Assembly (NCBI GenBank): GCA_014804185.1
Contig: JAAVAG010000127.1
Coordinates: 1 to 12,022 of the forward strand
Reading direction: 5' to 3'
DNA length: 12,022 nucleotides
DNA from: Lachnospiraceae bacterium
Lineage (GTDB): Bacteria; Bacillota; Clostridia; Lachnospirales; Lachnospiraceae
Numbering within the stretch: position 1 is the first letter of the stretch; each line of letters starts with the position of its first letter. Made by a program: the position numbers and the translations under genes. Below the pieces are notes generated by a model, which made no database searches, was not told the DNA's origin, and saw only the letters and a program-made list of their open reading frames with translations. Positions 1 to 6,484 of the stretch are shown here, piece after piece.

Positions 1-29
1 GCGCCTGCCTTTTTCTTCTGCATCTGCAT
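1..29 (-). CDS. Start of a gene truncated by the window edge
   Basis: Eleven bases after the stop codon of the DUF4430 gene, the minus strand has a purine-rich ribosome binding site (GGAAAAGGGAAG). It is followed by two in-frame ATG codons (first bases at 29 and 23) and the readable start MQMQKKKAGA, which runs off the window. The second ATG has the better spacing from the AGGG core (9 nt), so the real start may be 23. The close spacing and shared strand suggest it is the second gene of the cobalamin-riboswitch operon. In Clostridia such DUF4430 genes often precede an ECF transporter substrate-binding component, but ten residues cannot show that here. Confidence 0.5.
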
Positions 30-40
30 CTTCCCTTTTC

Positions 41-460
41 CTACTCGCTGTAGGTCACATAGACAAGCTGATACGCATCCCCGTCCGCTACCGGCTGAAA
101 GTCCGCCCCGTACATGCCGTACTCCCCGTTTACCATAATCGACCAGTATGCCCCGTCCGTGTCAAAATCGGCATGCAGGCCGTTTACCGTATCGAGCATA
201 ATCCCATATTCACTCTCCGTTCCGGAAAATTCCAGCCCCTCTGCCTCCTCCATGGCCTGCCGCAGATACTCCGCATCCGTATTTACCGTGTAGACCGTAC
301 TATTCTGCTCATTGTCAATCACTTCGATGGTGATCGTTTTTGCCCCCTTTACCGGTTTCGGCCCGAAAAACGCATAGACAATTCCCATCAGAATTACTAA
401 CGCCGCCAGCACGGCCACGCCGATTACAATTTTTTTGTTGTCTTTCTTTGTCTGTGTCAT
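41..460 (-). CDS. Membrane-anchored DUF4430 (transcobalamin-like) protein
   Basis: A 139-residue protein. It has a lysine-rich N-terminus and one hydrophobic segment at about residues 10-32, followed by an extracellular domain at about 43-137 that matches my knowledge of DUF4430, a family related to the C-terminal domain of transcobalamin. Recognisable parts are the strand TITIEVID, a central helix (EYLRQAMEEA) and the aromatic YWSIMVNGEYG motif. There is no lipobox cysteine, so it is probably a signal-anchored surface protein. The start has a strong GGAG site (AGAGGAGAAAATT before ATG). It lies downstream of a cobalamin riboswitch with its own terminator, so expression should fall when B12 is plentiful. 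That fits a role in corrinoid capture or handing substrate to a transporter, which is an inference from context. No catalytic residues are evident. Confidence 0.82.
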   Translation of the reverse strand: MTQTKKDNKKIVIGVAVLAALVILMGIVYAFFGPKPVKGAKTITIEVIDNEQNSTVYTVNTDAEYLRQAMEEAEGLEFSGTESEYGIMLDTVNGLHADFDTDGAYWSIMVNGEYGMYGADFQPVADGDAYQLVYVTYSE

Positions 461-520
461 AATTTTCTCCTCTCTCCTGCTCCAGCGCCCTTTGTGCGTC
501 GATTTTTATACGGCGTCTGT

Positions 521-638
521 CCGGTACGTTTCCTGCACAAAAAACGCCTTCTGTGTTAGTCACAAAAGGCATGGAGAGTAAGACGGCGCCTGCCGTCTCC
601 ATGTACTCAACCAATTCCTCGTGGTTACTCCGTACCGG
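521..638 (-). promoter_or_regulatory. Expression platform of the cobalamin riboswitch
   Basis: This is the leader between aptamer and gene. On the minus strand it begins with CCGGTACG (631-638), which is an exact complement of CGTACCGG at 521-528. A long-range 8-bp helix could therefore enclose the whole platform. Inside it lie a hairpin CATGGAGA/TCTCCATG (570-577 with 596-603; an alternative inner GACGGC/GCCGTC stem shares bases with it) and then the terminator. GAGTAA just after the aptamer can also pair with TTACTC in the hairpin arm, a possible alternative fold. Pairings are read by eye; no folding energy was computed. Confidence 0.5.
539..570 (-). terminator. Riboswitch-controlled intrinsic terminator
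   Basis: On the minus strand GCCTTTTGTG pairs with CACAGAAGGC (10 bp with one G-U), separated by a 5-nt loop. A G and then six U residues follow (539-544). It lies between the cobalamin aptamer and the DUF4430 start codon, the usual position for a transcription-attenuating terminator. Confidence 0.85.
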
Positions 639-640
639 CT

Positions 641-822
641 GCAGGCAGGTCTTCTGACTCAAAGATCACCGCATCCCTCCGTCTTCCCAGGTGCGGATAC
701 ACCCAGTGACATTCTGGAGGGACACTCCCTTATCACAGCGACGAGATCGTTCAGGATTTCCACCTGCTTCCCTTTTCACCGGATCAGAGCCTGCAAAACA
801 CTCTATCCGACACCTGCTGCCG
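641..822 (-). promoter_or_regulatory. Cobalamin (B12) riboswitch aptamer
   Basis: Read on the minus strand, this leader carries the conserved elements of the cobalamin riboswitch in order. They are GGTGAAAAGGGAAGCAGGTG with AAATCC following, the CGTCGCTGTGA segment, a B12 box variant GTCACTGGG (702-710), CACCTGGGAAG, and the 3' conserved block GAGTCAGAAGACCTGCC. The closing helix can form between GCAGGT near the 5' end and ACCTGC at the 3' end. The presence of the peripheral elements suggests the classic adenosylcobalamin type. It has its own promoter about 45 nt upstream and a terminator downstream, so it should repress DUF4430 and the following gene when cobalamin is bound. Confidence 0.93.
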
Positions 823-865
823 TAATATTTAATTTTCGCTGCGCCTAATGGTACATTGCATCGTC

Positions 866-894
866 AGTGTACCACAGAATTTTTCAAATGGCAA
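866..894 (-). promoter_or_regulatory. Promoter of the B12-riboswitch transcript
   Basis: On the minus strand TTGCCA (889-894) and TACACT (866-871) are separated by exactly 17 bp. Transcription would start near 859, leaving a short 5' leader before the aptamer. GGTACA/TGTACC flank the -10 and start region as a small inverted repeat of unknown meaning. Confidence 0.68.
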
Positions 895-917
895 TCCTGA
901 AAAATTTGTCCGGACCC

Positions 918-957
918 GGAAATATTCTTCCAGACCTGGAAATATTCTTCCAACCTC
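918..957. repeat. Two tandem 14-bp near-palindromes, 20-bp period
   Basis: GGAAATATTCTTCC occurs at 918-931 and again at 938-951, each followed by a similar 6-base spacer (AGACCT, AACCTC). Each copy is self-complementary apart from one mismatched pair. The copies sit between the stop codon of the LiaF-like gene and the -35 box at 889-894, about two helical turns apart. They could be a pair of operator sites for a dimeric regulator. On the minus strand the second copy plus the following AAATTTTT tract could instead help end the LiaF-like transcript. Confidence 0.7.
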
Positions 958-1674
958 CTAGACATAGATCACTGTGATGCCGCCGAAACTGTTGTCCCCA
1001 TACAGATACAGGGTATGCAGGCCGTCCGGCTGCGGTGTTCCCTCTTCATCTATTCCGCCAAAAGAATTTTCCATCTGAAACTCTATCGTCCAGCTTCTGG
1101 GCACATAAAGTTCCGTGGCTCCGAAAGAATTGTCAAGATGAACGGACGCGGACGAATTCTTCATCACCGCGTTGTCAAAATATACTTTCAGATATCCGAA
1201 AGAACAATTAAAAGACGCGCTCTCAAAATTTTCGGAGTTGATATATTTTACCGCCGAACCAAACGACAGATCATGGGATACCTTGGAACCGTCCTGGCTG
1301 TTTATAATCCTGTCCGGTTCTTCATCTCTGTTCCCTTTCACACTAAAATGAATCCTGTCCCTCAATCTCTTTTTTTGCGGAAATATCATTTTACAGCCAA
1401 TGCCAAGCAGCAGCGCCGCCCCCAGAATGGGCCATGGCGTAATTGCGGTAATGCCAAGCGGCTCCGCATATAAAATTCCCAGAAAAGCAAGTGAAAAGAA
1501 GATCCCGAAAAAACTTATCTTGAACAGGCTCCTGACCAGCAGCGCCGCAAACAGCACTGTCCAGATCAGGGTCCATACGCCCACATCCTGCATAAATCCC
1601 ATTTTTGCCACCAGAATAAATATGGCTCCCAGAATAAAAAATACCCCCCAGAAAATCTGTCTCTTTTTCTTCAT
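958..1674 (-). CDS. LiaF-like four-helix membrane protein
   Basis: A 238-residue protein. Four hydrophobic segments occupy roughly residues 6-26, 30-48, 50-72 and 80-98, followed by a basic linker and a soluble C-terminal domain. This arrangement fits the LiaF/DUF5668 'cell wall-active antibiotic response' family. The soluble part repeats an SFG motif five times (LSFG 137-140, CSFG 157-160, NSFG 182-185, 203-206, 228-231), alternating with beta-strand-like stretches, as expected for the stacked beta fold of LiaF C-termini. The gene overlaps the upstream LytTR gene by the four bases ATGA, so translation is likely coupled, and the ribosome binding site lies inside the upstream gene. It probably senses or damps an envelope-stress response together with the regulator. 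The pairing with LytTR rather than with LiaRS differs from the Bacillus system. Confidence 0.78.
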   Translation of the reverse strand: MKKKRQIFWGVFFILGAIFILVAKMGFMQDVGVWTLIWTVLFAALLVRSLFKISFFGIFFSLAFLGILYAEPLGITAITPWPILGAALLLGIGCKMIFPQKKRLRDRIHFSVKGNRDEEPDRIINSQDGSKVSHDLSFGSAVKYINSENFESASFNCSFGYLKVYFDNAVMKNSSASVHLDNSFGATELYVPRSWTIEFQMENSFGGIDEEGTPQPDGLHTLYLYGDNSFGGITVIYV

Positions 1675-2129
1675 CTCTTTACCCTCTTTTCCTCCAATTT
1701 CAGCCTCAGCGGCTTAAAATAATATCTTGATACAAAAACCTGCTTATGCGTATTCTGGAACTGCACCACACAGGAGGATACATTCCTTGTTATGGAGTAA
1801 ATCCTGTTTATGTTCAGAATTGCCGATTTGGATATCCTCATAAAGTGACCGGGAAGAATTTCCTCCAGTTCATACAGCTTGTACCTGACCTGATACACAT
1901 TGTCAATGGTATGCGCGTTGATCACTCCTCCGTCCGTCTCAAAAAACAGAATATCGTCCAGCGGCAGATAGTATTCCGTCTCACCTTTGTAGAATACAAA
2001 TTTCTGACGTCCCGCCGTAATCTCGGCCACCGCTTTCTGTATGGCCTGTACCTGCGCATCCAGTCCGGCACACCTGATGATCACTTCTCCCTCTGTGTAA
2101 TTTTCATCCAATTCGATCTTAACCCTCAT
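1671..2129 (-). CDS. LytTR-type DNA-binding transcriptional regulator (no receiver domain)
   Basis: A 152-residue protein. The C-terminal part, about residues 50-147, is a LytTR DNA-binding domain, recognisable by YLPLDDILFFET, the central HFMRISKSAILNINRI block and the closing SRYYFKPLRLKLEE. The N-terminal ~45 residues form a short strand/helix segment; no phosphoacceptor receiver domain is present, so it is not a standard two-component response regulator. Its activity is probably controlled by the coupled LiaF-like membrane protein or by its own level, as in LytTR/membrane-inhibitor pairs (inference). The start follows an AAGAGG site 4 nt upstream. The promoter lies about 80 bp upstream. 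Confidence 0.88.
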   Translation of the reverse strand: MRVKIELDENYTEGEVIIRCAGLDAQVQAIQKAVAEITAGRQKFVFYKGETEYYLPLDDILFFETDGGVINAHTIDNVYQVRYKLYELEEILPGHFMRISKSAILNINRIYSITRNVSSCVVQFQNTHKQVFVSRYYFKPLRLKLEEKRVKR

Positions 2130-2207
2130 GCCGCCTCTTCCCTGTGTAACCTACGCCTTACCGGATATTCTTTCTCAATTCTGTTCAGTGTAGGTGCTTA
2201 TGGGCTT

Positions 2208-2216
2208 ATTATAGCA
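2208..2216 (-). promoter_or_regulatory. Extended -10 promoter of the LytTR/LiaF-like operon
   Basis: The minus strand reads TGCTATAAT, a perfect extended -10 element. The -35 region (around ATATAC, 17 bp upstream) is poor, as is common for extended -10 promoters. The start point would be near 2200, giving a leader of about 70 nt. I saw no convincing LytTR direct-repeat operator. Confidence 0.6.
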
Positions 2217-2310
2217 GAAAACATCTTTTTGTATATGGCTTTCAGGTAAGTGGCAGGAAAAGGAACCTAAGCCGTCTGCTTTTTCGGGCAAACTTCATGC
2301 AATATCACAA

Positions 2311-2343
2311 AACCCTCTGCCGCATACCGCAAGGCAGAGGGTT
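2311..2343 (-). terminator. Intrinsic terminator after proS
   Basis: AACCCTCTGCC (2311-2321) and GGCAGAGGGTT (2333-2343) are perfectly complementary over 11 bp with an 11-nt loop, 24 bp past the proS stop codon. On the minus strand the stem ends in TTTTGTGATATT, a moderate U-rich tail. It separates proS from the LytTR operon promoter. Confidence 0.75.
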
Positions 2344-2367
2344 CCCGTTTCTTTCATTATACCGTAA

Positions 2368-3801
2368 TCAATACGCCCTGCCCCAATACACCATCTTCAC
2401 GGCAGGCTTTCCGCAGCAGACACAGGTGTCCGCCAAATGCTCCTGATGAAAAGGAATGCACCTGCTGGTAACTGCAAGCTGCTCCTTGATCTGATCCTCG
2501 CAGGCTTGGTCGCCGCACCACATTGCTTTCACGAATCCGGACTTTGTACGGAAAATCTCTTCAAATTCTTCCTTTGTTCTGGCCTCATAGGTGTGGGCAT
2601 CTCTGTGCGCCCTGGCTCTCTCCAGCATCTCCCGCTGCATCGTATCCAACAGTTCTCCCGCCTTCTCCGTCACCTGATCCAGCGCGACCTCCGTCTTTTC
2701 CCCGGTATCGCGGCGGCAGATCACGCACCTGCCCGCCTCCATATCCTTAGGCCCGATCTCCAGGCGCAGAGGATATCCTCTCATTTCCGCTTCCGCAAAT
2801 TTCCAGCCGGGACTCTTGTCGGAGTCATCCACTTTCACCCGGAAGTTTTTCTTCAGCAGATCACAGAGTTCATATGCCTTTTCCAGTACGCCCTCTTTTT
2901 TCTGCTGGATGGGTACGATCATAATCTGGGTGGGAGACACCCTGGGAGGCATTACCAGCCCCGAATTGTCGCCGTGTACCATAATGATGGCGCCGATCAG
3001 ACGGGTGGTCATTCCCCAGGATGTCTGATGTACATATTTCAGGGTATTGTCTCTGTCGGTAAACTGAATGCCGAACGCCTTTGCAAATCCATCGTCAAAA
3101 TTATGGCTGGTGCCGGCCTGCAGAGCCTTTCCGTCGTGCATCAGCGCTTCTATGGCATAGGTGGCCGCTGCGCCCGCAAATTTTTCTTTCTCCGTCTTGG
3201 GACCTTTGATCACGGGAATGGCCAGAACCTCCTCGCAAAAATCCGCATACAGATTCAGCATCTGAATCGTGCGTTCCTCTGCCTCCTCGGCAGTAGCATG
3301 GGCGGTATGTCCCTCCTGCCACAGAAATTCTCTGGATCTGAGGAAAGGTCTGGTCTCCTTTTCCCACCGCACCACAGAACACCACTGATTATATACCTTG
3401 GGCAGATCCCGGTAGGAGTGTATGTCGTTTTTATAGAAATCACAGAAAAGAGTCTCGGAGGTAGGTCTGACACAGAGCCTCTCCTGCAGAGGCTGCAGCC
3501 CGCCGTGAGTCACCCAGGCCACTTCCGGCGCAAAGCCCTCCACATGATCCTTTTCTTTCTGCAGCAGGCTCTCGGGAATGAACATGGGCAGGTAAACGTT
3601 TTCCACTCCCGCCGCCTTGAACCGTTCATCCAACTGCTTCTGGATCAGTTCCCAGACCGCATAGCCCGCAGGCTTGATGACCATACAGCCTTTCACGCTG
3701 GTATAATCAATCAGTCCGGCTTTTATCACCACATCGGTATACCACTGGGCAAAATCCTCCTCCATGGAGGTAATTGCTTCCACCATCTTCTTCTCCGCCA
3801 T
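2368..3801 (-). CDS. proS: Prolyl-tRNA synthetase, short (archaeal/eukaryotic-like) type
   Basis: A cytoplasmic class II aminoacyl-tRNA synthetase that activates proline and charges tRNA-Pro. The 477-residue length equals that of the well-known Thermus-type enzyme, and there is no editing insertion between motifs 2 and 3. Visible landmarks are GCMVIKPAGYAVWELIQ (38-54, motif 1 region), RWEKETRPFLRSREFLWQEG (145-164, motif 2), and GMTTRLIGAIIMVHGDNSG (263-281) with MPPRVSP (284-290) forming motif 3. The anticodon-binding domain follows (about 291-395). The C-terminal domain has four likely zinc ligands C429, C434, C460 and C463, and the chain ends in Tyr477, as typical of this type. The start has AAAAGGAG 8 nt upstream. 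It follows the transglutaminase-like gene by 42 nt without a visible terminator and is ended by the hairpin at 2311-2343. Without the editing domain, mischarged tRNA would need a separate hydrolase. Confidence 0.96.
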   Translation of the reverse strand: MAEKKMVEAITSMEEDFAQWYTDVVIKAGLIDYTSVKGCMVIKPAGYAVWELIQKQLDERFKAAGVENVYLPMFIPESLLQKEKDHVEGFAPEVAWVTHGGLQPLQERLCVRPTSETLFCDFYKNDIHSYRDLPKVYNQWCSVVRWEKETRPFLRSREFLWQEGHTAHATAEEAEERTIQMLNLYADFCEEVLAIPVIKGPKTEKEKFAGAAATYAIEALMHDGKALQAGTSHNFDDGFAKAFGIQFTDRDNTLKYVHQTSWGMTTRLIGAIIMVHGDNSGLVMPPRVSPTQIMIVPIQQKKEGVLEKAYELCDLLKKNFRVKVDDSDKSPGWKFAEAEMRGYPLRLEIGPKDMEAGRCVICRRDTGEKTEVALDQVTEKAGELLDTMQREMLERARAHRDAHTYEARTKEEFEEIFRTKSGFVKAMWCGDQACEDQIKEQLAVTSRCIPFHQEHLADTCVCCGKPAVKMVYWGRAY

Positions 3802-3843
3802 TTCTCTGTCTCCTTTTATCTGTTTCTCTCTGTCGCCGTCTTT

Positions 3844-5034
3844 TTAGTCTCCGTAAATAATCTCCGTGGCCCGCTCCGGATACAATTCCGGATCAAAGGT
3901 ATAATAATTGGGGTGCTGGGGATAAGATTCCGTATACGCCTGGATCTGCGCGTCTGTCTGCATAAAGCACTTATAATGGTCGCCCTCCCTGCGGGGGCTT
4001 GCGTCACAGTGATACCAGCCGCTCTCAATGTGCACCAGATTCCACCAGTGATTCGAACTGCCTCCCACCCTGGTCACGCACAGATTTTCAATGCCGCTTC
4101 TGGTCAGCAGCAGGGAATATGTGGCAAAAAATGTATAACAGTCCCCTTTTTTGTTGTGAAGCCCCTCATAAGCGCCCGCCCATACGGAACTTCGGTCCCC
4201 TGTGGTCGTAACATAAGTGATGTTCCTTCTGCACCACAGCCAGAGCGCATATGCCATATCATACTGACTCATTTCCGGAGTGGTCTGCTTCGCAACCACG
4301 GCATCCGCCAGAGCGTTTACCGCCTCTTCCTCCGGCGTAATCACTGCCTCCACTGTTATGCTCGTCTCCACAGTGGCGGTATTGCCGGACAGATCTGTTG
4401 CAATGTAATATACAGCATACACGCCCGGCACATTCATGTCAACTGCATTTCGATCCACCTCCAGCGTGATCTCGCCGTTTGCATTATCGGACAGCACAAT
4501 ATTTTTCTTATAGTTGACGTTTCCTCCCGCATCCGCAAAAAGCTGTTCAATCCCCCCGATCACAGGCGGCGTGGTGTCCACAATCTCTACTGTCACCGTG
4601 ACGGGCTGTTCCAGATAGCGTACATCCACTTCATAGACCGCTGCAGGCTCCGCAAGTTCTTCCGCCGACAATTCCGTCTCAAAATCCACCTGCTGTCCGT
4701 TATACTCCTCAAACAGATCCGCCGCCGTGATTTCCCGGGTTCCGGCTTCTATCTGCACATGCGTTAAAATATCGAGTATGACCGGTGGCTCCTCCGCATC
4801 TGTATCTGACACATTGGGGTTTCCCGACATATTGTCCGAAGCGGTTCCCATGTCCGGATTTTCGCGGTCCCCATACTCCTGTGTTACGACCGCACCCTGC
4901 GACATAACTTCCTCCGCCTTTCCGCAGCCCCCGGCGGCTATCGCCATTGCACCGGACATCAGCGCTGCTGTCATGGCGGGTACGCGCAATCCATATTTTC
5001 TTTGTCCTATATGATCCGCCTTGGAAAATGTCAT
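3844..5034 (-). CDS. Secreted transglutaminase-like protein with Ig-like domains
   Basis: A 396-residue exported protein. A signal sequence occupies about residues 14-36 and ends in AIAAGGC, so Cys37 may be a lipid anchor, although AGGC is an imperfect lipobox. An acidic, low-complexity linker follows (41-82). Two Ig-like segments come next: one around 85-152, and one around 155-228 that begins TPPVIGG and contains PGVYAVYYIATDLSGNTA, as in DUF5011/HYR-type domains. The C-terminal domain is transglutaminase-like with the full catalytic triad: Cys299 in KKGDCYTF, His329 in SSNHWWNLV and Asp344 in YHCDASP. Such surface proteins act as peptidases or cross-linkers on proteins or peptidoglycan; the substrate here is unknown. 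The ribosome binding site GAAGAGGA precedes the ATG. It lies 50 nt after the aldehyde dehydrogenase gene, and a weak promoter may sit at that junction. Confidence 0.85.
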   Translation of the reverse strand: MTFSKADHIGQRKYGLRVPAMTAALMSGAMAIAAGGCGKAEEVMSQGAVVTQEYGDRENPDMGTASDNMSGNPNVSDTDAEEPPVILDILTHVQIEAGTREITAADLFEEYNGQQVDFETELSAEELAEPAAVYEVDVRYLEQPVTVTVEIVDTTPPVIGGIEQLFADAGGNVNYKKNIVLSDNANGEITLEVDRNAVDMNVPGVYAVYYIATDLSGNTATVETSITVEAVITPEEEAVNALADAVVAKQTTPEMSQYDMAYALWLWCRRNITYVTTTGDRSSVWAGAYEGLHNKKGDCYTFFATYSLLLTRSGIENLCVTRVGGSSNHWWNLVHIESGWYHCDASPRREGDHYKCFMQTDAQIQAYTESYPQHPNYYTFDPELYPERATEIIYGD

Positions 5035-5075
5035 CTGTCTCTTATCCTCTTCCGTATCGTTACATAGTTATTTCT

Positions 5076-5104
5076 ATCATAATCCTATTTCAGAAAAAAA
5101 TGAA
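5076..5104 (-). promoter_or_regulatory. Possible weak promoter before the transglutaminase-like gene
   Basis: On the minus strand TTCATT (5099-5104) and TATGAT (5076-5081) are spaced 17 bp apart, overlapping the last codons of the aldehyde dehydrogenase. The -35 box is poor and the region is AT-rich, so this may be chance. If real, it would give the transglutaminase-like gene and proS transcription independent of the dehydrogenase pair. Confidence 0.33.
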
Positions 5105-6461
5105 CCATTTTGTTTTTTTCTTTCGAATACGGCTGATAACGCAGCGGCAGATCGATCCACCCATACTTTTTCAGAATACTCTTTTCATGGGAAAACGTCT
5201 CAAAACTTTTCCTGCCATGATAAGAACCCATTCCGCTGTTTCCCACGCCCCCAAATCCCATCCGGGAGGTGGCAAGGTGCAGCACCGTATCGTTGACGCA
5301 TCCCCCTCCAAAGGAAACGCGGCTCAGAAATTCCCTCTCCGTCTCTTTATTTCCCGTAAACAGATAAGCCGCCAGCGGCTTCTCCCGCATGCGCACAAAT
5401 TCAAATGCCTGCCGGATGTCGTCAAATTCCAGGATCGGAAGAATGGGGCCGAAAATCTCCTCCTGCATCACCGCATCCTCCGCCGTCACGCCGTCCATGA
5501 CCGCCGGGGCAATCTGCAGAGTTTCCGGATTCATTTCTCCCCCGAAAACCAGTTTTTTCTCGTCCAGAAGTCCCCGGAGCCGCTCAAAATGCTTTTGATT
5601 GATAATCTTGCCATAATCCGGATTTTTCAGCGGATCGCTGCCGTACATCCGCGTCACTGTCTGTGTGAACAGTCTGAGAAATTCCTCCTTTACCGACCGG
5701 TCGATCAGCAGATAATCCGGGGCCACACAGGTCTGCCCGCAGTTCAGATATTTGCCGAAAGCGATCCGGGCCGCCGCCAGTTTCAGATTGCAGGTCCGGT
5801 CTACGATACATGGGCTCTTTCCGCCCAGTTCCAGCGTTACAGGCGTCAGATGCGCCGCGGCTTTTTCCATAACCAGCCTGCCCACATTCACGCCGCCGGT
5901 GAAAAAGATATAATCAAAGCGCTCCTCCAGCAGCGCGCCGTTCTCCGCGCGGCCGCCCTCAACCACCGCCACATATTCCTCCGAAAAAACCTCCCTGATC
6001 AGTTCCCGTATAGCCGCGGATGTGGCCGGTGAATAGGCGGAGGGCTTGAGCACACAGCAGTTCCCCGCCGCAATGGCTCCCACCATCGGCTCTATACAGA
6101 GCAAAAACGGATAATTCCAGGGCGCCATGACAAGCACGCATCCGTACGGCTCCCATACGGAAAAACTTTTTCCATGAAAATTCGTCAGATCTGTCCTGTG
6201 CCTCTTTGGCTTCGCCCATCTCTTCAGATGGCTGATCTGATAAGATAACTCGCTCAGCGTAAGACCAATCTCACACATGTATGATTCACTCGCGCTCTTT
6301 CCCAGATCCTCCCGCAGGGCGGCGCACAGCTTTTCCTCCCGCGCACGGATCGCCCGCTGCAGCCGCTTTAAAGCCGCAATGCGCCCCTGCACATCCAGCG
6401 TCGCACCCGCCGCAAAATACTCTCTCTGTTTTTTTACGATACCGCTGATATCCTTATCCAT
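5085..6461 (-). CDS. Aldehyde dehydrogenase, class 3-like
   Basis: A 458-residue NAD(P)-dependent aldehyde dehydrogenase that oxidises an aldehyde to the carboxylate. Family landmarks are MAPWNYP with Asn116, LELGGKSP with the general base Glu211, NCGQTCVAPDY with the catalytic Cys245, and EEIFGPILP near 334. The length, the early start of the catalytic core and the C-terminal extension (YHGRKSFETFSHEKS, then a short tail ending VHFFLK) fit the ALDH3-like group, many members of which act on medium or long aliphatic or aromatic aldehydes. I chose the ATG at 6461 because AGGAGAGG lies 7-10 nt upstream; a GTG two codons earlier would sit almost on the site. The gene follows the iron-type alcohol dehydrogenase by 23 nt, so the pair probably interconverts an alcohol, its aldehyde and the acid. 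The substrate cannot be read from the sequence. Confidence 0.93.
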   Translation of the reverse strand: MDKDISGIVKKQREYFAAGATLDVQGRIAALKRLQRAIRAREEKLCAALREDLGKSASESYMCEIGLTLSELSYQISHLKRWAKPKRHRTDLTNFHGKSFSVWEPYGCVLVMAPWNYPFLLCIEPMVGAIAAGNCCVLKPSAYSPATSAAIRELIREVFSEEYVAVVEGGRAENGALLEERFDYIFFTGGVNVGRLVMEKAAAHLTPVTLELGGKSPCIVDRTCNLKLAAARIAFGKYLNCGQTCVAPDYLLIDRSVKEEFLRLFTQTVTRMYGSDPLKNPDYGKIINQKHFERLRGLLDEKKLVFGGEMNPETLQIAPAVMDGVTAEDAVMQEEIFGPILPILEFDDIRQAFEFVRMREKPLAAYLFTGNKETEREFLSRVSFGGGCVNDTVLHLATSRMGFGGVGNSGMGSYHGRKSFETFSHEKSILKKYGWIDLPLRYQPYSKEKNKMVHFFLK

Positions 6462-6484
6462 GCTCACACCTCTCCTGTCTGAAC

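Noticed and set aside
315..662. A 115-codon minus-strand frame overlapping the B12 leader
   Set aside because: It runs through the riboswitch terminator and the DUF4430 coding region in another frame. The composition is non-protein-like, and the RNA elements explain the sequence.
3802..3843. A T-box or other amino-acid leader before proS
   Set aside because: The gap to the upstream gene is only 42 nt and holds just a ribosome binding site, with no room for a T-box.
2437..4767. A 776-codon open frame on the plus strand
   Set aside because: It lies antisense to proS and the transglutaminase-like gene, both with clear motifs. The translation has no recognisable domain and is rich in His, Leu, Arg and Pro, typical of an antisense shadow in G/C-rich coding DNA.
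4947..6032. A 361-codon open frame on the plus strand
   Set aside because: It is antisense to the aldehyde dehydrogenase, whose catalytic Asn, Glu and Cys motifs are all present on the other strand; no domain is recognisable in the plus-strand product.
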